Assembly: GCA_902783355.1 (NCBI GenBank)
Contig: CACZQQ010000246.1
Coordinates: 1 to 5,062, forward strand
DNA from: an uncultured bacterium
Lineage (GTDB): Bacteria; Verrucomicrobiota; Lentisphaeria; Oligosphaerales; Oligosphaeraceae
Direction of reading: 5' to 3'
DNA length: 5,062 nucleotides
Part shown: positions 1 through 5,062 of the stretch, piece after piece
Layout of the letters: every line of letters starts with the position of its first letter
How positions within the stretch are numbered: the first letter of the stretch is position 1
Notes under the pieces: model-generated
Told to the model about the DNA's origin: nothing
Database searches by the model: none
The model's input: the letters and a program-made list of their open reading frames with translations, nothing else
Program-made: the position numbers and the translations under genes

Positions 1-1115
1 AAGCCGATGAACTTCGGCAGGCTTTCCACCTTGGCGGCGTAGTCGCCGAAGTCGCGCACGATGTCGGCCGCAGGGCGCTGGTCGTAGGCGAAGGTATTCC
101 AGTGGAATGAAGCCAAGTCGTTCTCCTGCATTTCCTTGCGTATCTTTTCAAAGATGAAGTCGTCTTCGGCGAAGAGGTAGTAGAAGCCGACGGTGTTGAT
201 GCCGGAGAGGCGGCAGACGCGGAAGAAGTCGGGGTCGTCCATCGGGATGTGGTTGAGGGCAATCGGGAAGAAGGGCTTGCCGTCCAGAATCAGCCAGCGG
301 TTTTCATCGAAGGTGGCGCCCTTCGTCTGCGGGCCGCGGATGCGGAAGAGCTCGCCGTCGGTGATGCGGCCGCTCTCCATGACGAGCTCGTAGGCGCCCT
401 CCCCCAACGGCGGCAACGCGAAGTCGCGCTCAAAGCGCCGCCGCACAGGCAGCTCCGTCCACGTCTCCTCCTTGAGGACATCTCCGCCAATCTCGCGCAG
501 GGTGAGCTTGAGGCTCGTCTGCGGCAGGAAGCACTCCAGCCGCAACGATTTCGGCTCCCGCCCGACGAAATAGGTATGGCGGACGGGAAAGCCGACGACG
601 CGCGCGTAGGTGTCTGCGTCGATCTTCCACTCCAGCGTCTCCTGCGGCTTTTCCTGCTGCGTCAGCGCAGGCGCCACGAATGTGAGGCGGCCCGGCTTGA
701 GCAGCTTCACCTCGACGACCAGCTGGTCGAAGGCCGCCGACGGCTTGGCGAAGTAGAGCGCAACCGTGTCCCAGCCGACATAGATGGACTGCGGCCCCGT
801 GGCGGCGCGCGCGATTTCCTTGCCATCCTTGAGGAAGGCGGCCTCGACGGCGAACTCCGTGTCGGAGTTGCTGTGGGCGGTCGCGCGGACGCTGAAGCAC
901 AGCGACGCCCCTGCGGGCACGTCCTTCAGGGAGGGCGCGCCGCCCGTGTAGCGGAACGTCTGCGGGAGGGCCGCGCCGCCGGAGGCGTCCAGGCGGAACT
1001 CGCGTTCGGCGGTGAACTTGGCTTCGGGGGCGGAGGCGCTCCAGCCGGCGGGAAGCGCGCCGTCCAGTTTCTCTAAATTGCTATTCTCCAATAAATTAGG
1101 TAATTCATCGCCCAA
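1..1115 (-). CDS. Putative secreted glycoside hydrolase, clan GH-A type, N-terminal part (3' end outside the window)
   Basis: The frame is open from the left edge to at least 1142, about 371 codons counted from TTG 1115. Residues ~20-265 look like one or two beta-sandwich domains, with runs such as LVVEVKLLKPGRLTFVAP and FVGREPKSLRLECFLP. From ~272 the sequence resembles the start of a (beta/alpha)8 glycosidase barrel: WLILDGKPFFPIALNHIP (274-291) followed by SGINTVGFYYLF (304-315). This matches the first strand and helix of GH2/GH5/GH35-like enzymes (DGKPF...GxN, then GINTV). The catalytic glutamates would lie beyond the edge, so family and substrate cannot be named. Hydrophobic signal-peptide coding lies immediately upstream, implying export. 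No ATG or GTG precedes the body in this frame. TTG 1115 is the only usable in-frame start near the 5' end but would lose the signal peptide, so the true start is probably ATG 1177 with a one-base frameshift between. The gene follows the hairpin after the propeller gene. The large opposite-strand open frame here is only a shadow. Confidence 0.72.
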   Translation of the reverse strand, partial: MGDELPNLLENSNLEKLDGALPAGWSASAPEAKFTAEREFRLDASGGAALPQTFRYTGGAPSLKDVPAGASLCFSVRATAHSNSDTEFAVEAAFLKDGKEIARAATGPQSIYVGWDTVALYFAKPSAAFDQLVVEVKLLKPGRLTFVAPALTQQEKPQETLEWKIDADTYARVVGFPVRHTYFVGREPKSLRLECFLPQTSLKLTLREIGGDVLKEETWTELPVRRRFERDFALPPLGEGAYELVMESGRITDGELFRIRGPQTKGATFDENRWLILDGKPFFPIALNHIPMDDPDFFRVCRLSGINTVGFYYLFAEDDFIFEKIRKEMQENDLASFHWNTFAYDQRPAADIVRDFGDYAAKVESLPKFIG

Positions 1116-1177
1116 GGCGGCGAAAGCGAAGAAGAGGGCTAATGCGGCCGAAGGATGCGGAAAAGAAAATGCGGCAT
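1116..1177 (-). other. Probable signal-peptide coding region of the secreted hydrolase, start codon out of frame
   Basis: In the frame of the hydrolase body the bases here read ...HPSAALALFFAFAA and then LGDELPN, a typical Sec h-region followed by a likely cleavage zone (AFA-A or AAL-G). The only nearby ATG is at 1177. It starts MPHFLFRILRPH and stops at TAG 1141-1139, one frame off. Restoring one base before about 1142 would join them into a conventional signal peptide: an Arg-containing n-region (MPHFLFRILRP), then ALALFFAFAALG. The sequence shows the hydrophobic run and the frame conflict. Whether the base was lost in the genome or in sequencing is inference. The T-rich run (CATTTTCTTTTCC on this strand) and the GGCCGC repeat are both plausible error sites. 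Confidence 0.6.
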
Positions 1178-1206
1178 GGTGGGATTGTGTTTTAAGGTGG
1201 AGGCCG

Positions 1207-1227
1207 AAAATAGCCCTTCGGGGCTAT
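1207..1227 (-). terminator. Rho-independent terminator or attenuator after the propeller gene
   Basis: On the minus strand the bases read ATAGCCC-CGAA-GGGCTAT-TTT, a perfect 7-bp inverted repeat with a four-base loop and a run of four Ts that includes the last stem base. The first stem base is the final A of the propeller gene's TGA stop, so the hairpin starts exactly where translation ends. The T run is short and is followed by CGG, so termination may be partial. That would leave some read-through into the hydrolase gene about 30 bases further on. On the opposite strand no T run follows the stem, which fixes the direction. Confidence 0.65.
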
Positions 1228-2747
1228 CACCGCATCTCCAGCGCGTCGTAGTCGGGGTCGCGGTCCATGGTGCCGAAGACCTCCATGGCAGCGGTGCGCA
1301 CGTCGCCGTAGCCGTATTGGGGCAGGCAGCCGTGGTGCGGCATCATGGCGCCCGAAATGCCGAAGATGCAGCCGTCGTGGAGTTCGATCTGGAGGTTGCA
1401 GAGGTGGCCGCGCGCCTCGTCGAGCGTGCGCTTCTGCCACTGCGGCGTCCACGCGGTCGTATCGCCGCGGAAGGGGACGCAGTCGTCGAAGGTGAAGCCC
1501 GGCACGGGCTTGTTGCGCGTGTCGCACAGCTGCGCGCGGATCTCGCCGTAGGGGCACGCCACATTGACGGAAGGCAGCGCCTCCTCGCGCGCCAGCAGGA
1601 AGTTCTTGGTGCGCAGGCGCCCCGTGAGGCCGACGGACTCCAGGCCGCAGAAGCGCCCGGGCGTCATCTCGCAGATGACGCGTCGGACATTCTCGACGGC
1701 GCTTGCCTTGGGCAGGGGGAGGTGGTTGCCGCCGCTCGGGAAGGGGGTCAGGCCGTCGGCGTGGCCGTAGCGGGAGAGGCTGGCGACCGTCAGCCACCTG
1801 TCGCCCTCGCGGCTGAGGATGGTGTTGTACAGGCAGCTGTCGAAGGCGCCATATCCGTCTCCACTGTATTCCTTGAGCGGCAACGGGTTGTGGCGCGTGC
1901 GGTTCCACGAGAGCCCGTCGTAGCTGTAGGCCAGCTCGCAACGGATGCGCCCCGCCATCTTGTAGGGGACGGGATCCTCGTCGTCCGTCTCGAAGATCCA
2001 GAGGTAGCCGTAGAAGAGGCCCCTGTGGTAGAAGACGGGCATGGAGTAGAATTCGGTGCCGGGGGCGTCCTCGCCGTCGGGATGGATGACGACGCGCGGC
2101 TCAGTCCAATGCACGAGGTCGGGGCTGGTGACGGTGGCGATGCGGCGGTCGGTGCCGATGGGGCGGCAGAAGACCTGGTAGCACTTCAGGACGGGGTTCC
2201 AGATCAAGGCGTTGTAGGCGTCGCTCCACAGCGGATGGAAGACGCACTTGGCGGGATCGACCGTCCAGTGGCTGCCGTCGGGGCTGAAGGCGATGGCGCT
2301 CGGCGCGTAGGCCATGGGGCGGCCGGGCTCGTCCAGCGAGGCGGCGCATTTGAAGCGGCGCGCGGGATCGGGGTCGCGCGGATCGTAGAGGACGGTGGCG
2401 CCGTGGATGCTGCTGCCCAGGCCCGAATAGACCACGTTGTCCACGGGCGGGAAGCCGTCGACGGTCCCCTCGGCGGGCGTGTAGTGGAGGCCGTCATGGC
2501 TCTCCGCCAGCGCCAGCAGGCAGTGTTCGCTCTGCCCCTTCAGGTCGGCGAAGACGCGCACGAAGTTGGCCCACATGAGATAGCGGCCCTGCTCGGGCAC
2601 GTACTGGATGGTGGAGTAGGCGGCGCGGAAGCGCGGGTCGTTGTAGCCGGAGCCGGCGACGACCTTCAGGTCGAAGTAGCGCCGCCTGAGCTGGTGGCGC
2701 TGCTGCAGGCAGAAGTCGTCCAGAAAGCCAAATGTGATCTCTTCCAT
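1227..2747 (-). CDS. Cytosolic five-bladed beta-propeller protein, GH32/GH43-like, with C-terminal beta-sandwich, 506 aa
   Basis: This is probably a glycoside hydrolase of the furanosidase superfamily (GH32/43/68-like), acting in the cytoplasm on the imported sugar. Four blade motifs of the S-x-D-x-x-x-W/Y type are visible: ESHDGLHY (82-89), FSPDGSHW (154-161), TSPDLVHW (207-214) and YSYDGLSW (274-281). Between them run strand-rich stretches such as WNPVLKCYQVFCR (183-195). About 370-506 looks like the beta-sandwich that follows the propeller in GH32 enzymes, with LTGRLRTKNFLL (374-385), LPSVNVACPYGEIRAQL (391-407) and PVPGFTFDDC (414-423). No signal peptide is seen, and the 16 cysteines suit a cytosolic protein. 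The invertase motif WMNDPNG is absent, and I cannot place the catalytic acids securely, so the activity is open. ATG 2747 was chosen because GAGG lies ten bases upstream. ATG 2771, overlapping the symporter stop, would add eight residues (MTRRGNSD). The reading frame stays open further upstream, but that part codes the symporter in another frame. Confidence 0.85.
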   Translation of the reverse strand: MEEITFGFLDDFCLQQRHQLRRRYFDLKVVAGSGYNDPRFRAAYSTIQYVPEQGRYLMWANFVRVFADLKGQSEHCLLALAESHDGLHYTPAEGTVDGFPPVDNVVYSGLGSSIHGATVLYDPRDPDPARRFKCAASLDEPGRPMAYAPSAIAFSPDGSHWTVDPAKCVFHPLWSDAYNALIWNPVLKCYQVFCRPIGTDRRIATVTSPDLVHWTEPRVVIHPDGEDAPGTEFYSMPVFYHRGLFYGYLWIFETDDEDPVPYKMAGRIRCELAYSYDGLSWNRTRHNPLPLKEYSGDGYGAFDSCLYNTILSREGDRWLTVASLSRYGHADGLTPFPSGGNHLPLPKASAVENVRRVICEMTPGRFCGLESVGLTGRLRTKNFLLAREEALPSVNVACPYGEIRAQLCDTRNKPVPGFTFDDCVPFRGDTTAWTPQWQKRTLDEARGHLCNLQIELHDGCIFGISGAMMPHHGCLPQYGYGDVRTAAMEVFGTMDRDPDYDALEMR

Positions 2748-2757
2748 GTCGGAATTG

Positions 2758-2761
2758 CCTC
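2758..2761 (-). promoter_or_regulatory. Possible Shine-Dalgarno site (GAGG) for ATG 2747
   Basis: GAGG lies ten bases before ATG 2747 on the minus strand. The spacing is a little long and the match is only four bases, but it is better than anything before ATG 2771, where the upstream bases are GGACAAGAA. It is the reason for preferring the shorter propeller protein. The other two genes show no comparable site, so Shine-Dalgarno strength may not be a reliable guide in this organism. Confidence 0.3.
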
Positions 2762-2767
2762 GTCTTG

Positions 2768-2771
2768 TCAT
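2768..2771 (-). promoter_or_regulatory. ATGA stop/start overlap between symporter and propeller gene
   Basis: The symporter ends in TGA (2770-2768), and an ATG in the propeller frame begins at 2771, giving the classic four-base overlap seen in translationally coupled genes. If this ATG is used, ribosomes ending the symporter can re-start directly. The competing start at 2747 lies 20 bases beyond the symporter stop. Either way there is no space for a separate promoter or terminator, so the two genes share a transcript. Confidence 0.6.
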
Positions 2772-5050
2772 TTCTTGTCCAGTTCGTCGAAATGCTGCTT
2801 TTCGTCGAGGGCGACCTCGCCTTCGACCATGCCGTTGTCCAGCGGATTGCCGACGCGCCCCTTCAAGTCCTTGAACATCTGGATGGAATCGCGGATGCCG
2901 CCGATGGTGAACCAGACGCTGGTGACGGCGGCCGCCGCGCCTGGCAGCAGCAGGAACCTGACAAGGAAGAAGTGCGACCACCACTCCGTCGGCCACGGCT
3001 GGAAGACATTCCAGACGAGGACGCCGACGAAGGCGAGGACGAAGGTGAAGACGAAGCTGTAGAGGAAGACGGTCCACGCGATGATCTTGTCGCCGCGCGT
3101 GTATTCGGGGTCGATGCCGATGAGCTTGCCCCAGACGCTCCGCCATGTCCACCGGCTCTCCAGATTGGCCTTGCCCTCCGTGTCGTATTTGCCGCGGTGC
3201 AGCAGGCGCTCCAGATTGTAGGGCTCCTTGCAGGTCAGCCACGAGACAATAATATAGACGATGAAAGAGAGGATGGTCGCCATGTAGTAGAACTGCCAGG
3301 CGTTGATGGGGCAGCTCAGGCGGTTCATCTCCCAGTCGACGCCCGGCAGCGGCCGCGAAAGCGCCGCCAGCACGCGCCCCGTGCCCTCCACCAGACCGTG
3401 CCGCTCCAGCCACGGATAGACGACGGGCGCCCAGATGCGGCTGACGATCAGGCCGAAGAGGTTGAGGAACATGCCGGAGAGCAGCGACGCCCATGCGCCG
3501 GCGGTGGTGCCGAAGCGGCTGTAGAGGCCGAAGACAAGCATCGGCCCGCAGCCCGCCATCCACATGCCGTAGGTGATGTTGACGAAGAGCACGATGAAGT
3601 CCAGCTGCGCCGTGAAGCAGGAGCCGATCGCGAAGAAGACGCCGACGCCGATGGAGACGAGCCGGATGAAGAGGATGTGCTTCTCCGGCGGCAGCGTCCC
3701 GCTCTTGTAGAAGGGGACGATGCAGTCCTGCACGAGCGTGGCGCTGGCGCTGTAGATGCGGCTGTCGTCGGTGGAGAGGATGAAGAGGAGGATCATCATG
3801 CAGAAGAGGCCGACGAGGCCCGGCGGCAGCAGATGGCGCATGGTGACCGGCAGGAGCATCTGCCGGAAGAGCGTCCTGTACTGCTGCGTCTTGTAGCTGC
3901 CCTGCCCGTCCATGCCGAAGTGCGCCTGCGCGCGGTTGAAGAAGGGGTCGTCCACGCCGCGCTTGTCCGAATAGGGCTCGTCCACGCCGATGCGGTGGTC
4001 CTCCACGGGAAGTTCGCCCAGCTCCGCCATGAACTGCGCGCGCTCGGAAGGCTCGGCGATGATTTCGGCGGCGATGTTCCTGGAGATGTCAAGGCGCACC
4101 TCGCGGGCCTGCGGCGCGAAGTCGCGGTGGTGCATGAAGGTGATGATGCCCAGCGTCAGGACGGTGAAGAAGACGGCGGTGAAGGTGCCGCGCCACGTGG
4201 CGAGGATGTTGCCCATCTTGGCCTCGTGGGCGTTGATGGCGGCGTTCTGCGTGCCTGTCGCGCCCGCCAGCGGCGTCAGCATCGCGCCGAAGATGCTGCA
4301 GACCACCATCGTCAAGTTGAAAATTGGTATGTCCTTTATGTCAAACGAGTTGACAAAGCTCTCGCCGGCGGCGCGGTCCATCAGCGTCGGCGCAATCTCC
4401 CTCCCCCACGAGAACTTGGTCAGGATGAAGATGGTGAAGATGATGACGACGGGGAAGAAGATGAGGCCCTGCAGGGTGTCCGTCAGCATGATGGAGATCT
4501 CGCCGGCGGTGCAGATGAGCGTGATGGCCAGCGCCAAGGTGACCACAATGATGAGCATGAATGTATCTATTTGAATACCAAAGAGATATAACTTTCGCGG
4601 CAGATCCAGGTAGGCGATGAAGAAGCGTGCGGCGACGGCGGGCATGATCATGTTGGCGACCATTTCGGCGATGGAGCGCAGGAGGCAGGAGAAGAAGCGG
4701 AGCCTGCGGCTGTAGCGCATCTCGATGTACTGGCCGACGCTCATGGCGCGCGTCTCGCGGTAGCGGTAGAAGCAGTAGCCCGTCAGCCCCTGCATCAGGA
4801 TGACCAGCATGACGCTGACCTGCCAGAACTCCACCGCGAAGCCCGCCTTGTAGCACTTCTCGATATAGCCTACCAGCGAGATGAGGCCCAGGCAGTTGGC
4901 CATGCTGGCGGTCGTCAGCACATAGCGGCGGCCGACGCGCCCGCCCACCAGAAAGTCCGAGACCCCCACGAGGAACTTGCGGGCGTAGAAGCCCAGCCCC
5001 ATCACGAACGCCAGCGGCACCAGCGTGATGATCCAGTCATACCATGTCAT
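2768..5050 (-). CDS. Sodium:solute symporter (SSS/SLC5-type), enlarged, 760 aa
   Basis: This is an inner-membrane carrier that uses the Na+ gradient to import a small solute, here probably a sugar. The family pattern is clear. SDFLVGGRVG (31-40) matches the segment after TM1, and GEISIMLTDTLQG (183-195) matches the conserved G-x-x-x-V-x-x-TDxxQ stretch. LPPGLVGLF (408-416), then ILSTDDSRIYSASATLVQD (424-442), match the helix that supplies the Na2-site Ser/Thr pair (S426, T427 by analogy). I count 13-15 hydrophobic segments, roughly at 5-24, 46-63, 74-96, 120-147, 160-180, 192-211, 241-262, 286-306, 407-426, 460-479, 484-508, 513-538, 584-604, 654-680 and 690-716. The usual length is about 450-600 residues. 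The excess lies in a hydrophilic loop (308-400) and a C-terminal extension with two added helices and a charged tail. The start has no visible Shine-Dalgarno site, but the protein opens directly into TM1. It is first of the three genes here and overlaps the next by ATGA. The substrate is unknown. Confidence 0.93.
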   Translation of the reverse strand: MTWYDWIITLVPLAFVMGLGFYARKFLVGVSDFLVGGRVGRRYVLTTASMANCLGLISLVGYIEKCYKAGFAVEFWQVSVMLVILMQGLTGYCFYRYRETRAMSVGQYIEMRYSRRLRFFSCLLRSIAEMVANMIMPAVAARFFIAYLDLPRKLYLFGIQIDTFMLIIVVTLALAITLICTAGEISIMLTDTLQGLIFFPVVIIFTIFILTKFSWGREIAPTLMDRAAGESFVNSFDIKDIPIFNLTMVVCSIFGAMLTPLAGATGTQNAAINAHEAKMGNILATWRGTFTAVFFTVLTLGIITFMHHRDFAPQAREVRLDISRNIAAEIIAEPSERAQFMAELGELPVEDHRIGVDEPYSDKRGVDDPFFNRAQAHFGMDGQGSYKTQQYRTLFRQMLLPVTMRHLLPPGLVGLFCMMILLFILSTDDSRIYSASATLVQDCIVPFYKSGTLPPEKHILFIRLVSIGVGVFFAIGSCFTAQLDFIVLFVNITYGMWMAGCGPMLVFGLYSRFGTTAGAWASLLSGMFLNLFGLIVSRIWAPVVYPWLERHGLVEGTGRVLAALSRPLPGVDWEMNRLSCPINAWQFYYMATILSFIVYIIVSWLTCKEPYNLERLLHRGKYDTEGKANLESRWTWRSVWGKLIGIDPEYTRGDKIIAWTVFLYSFVFTFVLAFVGVLVWNVFQPWPTEWWSHFFLVRFLLLPGAAAAVTSVWFTIGGIRDSIQMFKDLKGRVGNPLDNGMVEGEVALDEKQHFDELDKK

Positions 5051-5062
5051 CGTACATTATTA

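Noticed and set aside
430..900. 156-codon minus-strand open frame
   Set aside because: It is in the wrong frame relative to the hydrolase. Its translation is Arg- and Ala-rich with no recognisable features.
249..1076. 275-codon plus-strand open frame
   Set aside because: It is opposite the hydrolase frame, which has coherent beta-sandwich and barrel features. The plus-strand translation is Arg/Ala/Glu-rich without motifs.
1155..3062. 635-codon open frame on the plus strand
   Set aside because: It lies antisense to the propeller and symporter genes. Its translation is a low-complexity run of Ala, Val, Gly, Glu and Asp with no domain pattern, as expected opposite a gene with GC-rich third positions.
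2772..3563. Upstream extension of the propeller frame to an ATG at 3563, giving a 778-aa protein
   Set aside because: This part overlaps the well-supported symporter in another frame, and its translation is Arg/His/Pro-rich nonsense. The propeller homology begins only after 2771.
4310..4375. TTGACA-like boxes on both strands within the symporter, considered as an internal promoter
   Set aside because: No acceptable -10 element was found at 16-18 bases spacing on either strand. The match is explained by the AT-rich coding patch.
2765..4591. 608-codon open frame on the plus strand
   Set aside because: It is antisense to the symporter, extremely rich in Asp, Glu, Arg and Ala, and has no hydrophobic or structured segments. 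It is a compositional shadow.

Overview
The window carries three genes, all on the minus strand, reading from the right edge to the left: a sodium:solute symporter (5050 to 2768), a cytosolic beta-propeller protein of the GH32/GH43 kind (2747, or 2771, to 1227), and the 5' part of a probably secreted glycoside hydrolase that leaves the window at position 1. Together they look like a small carbohydrate-use locus. One enzyme would act outside the cytoplasm, a Na+-driven carrier would import the product, and a second enzyme would work on it inside. The substrate cannot be read from the sequence.

The DNA is GC-rich and strongly biased to G or C at the third codon position. That bias leaves long open frames on the opposite strand that are not genes. 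The enlarged symporter, the propeller protein with its C-terminal beta-sandwich, and the scarcity of clear Shine-Dalgarno sites resemble genomes of the PVC group, especially Lentisphaerota (Victivallales) or Kiritimatiellota. This is a judgement from family resemblance. No rRNA or other marker gene is present to prove it.

Layout: 5051-5062 is 12 bases upstream of the symporter, too little to hold a promoter. The symporter stop and a possible start of the propeller gene overlap as ATGA (2771-2768), so these two genes are almost certainly co-transcribed and perhaps translationally coupled. A perfect 7-bp hairpin with a short T run begins at the last base of the propeller stop codon (1227-1207) and probably ends or attenuates the transcript. 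The third gene begins only about 30-90 bases further on. No in-frame ATG or GTG precedes its body. A good signal peptide is encoded just upstream, but the ATG that could start it (1177) is in a different frame, so a one-base deletion (real or a sequencing error) or a TTG start must be invoked.

I see no RNA genes, mobile elements, CRISPR arrays or attachment sites. No wholly new system is evident. The points most worth checking are the broken start of the third gene, the enlarged symporter and the unassigned propeller enzyme.
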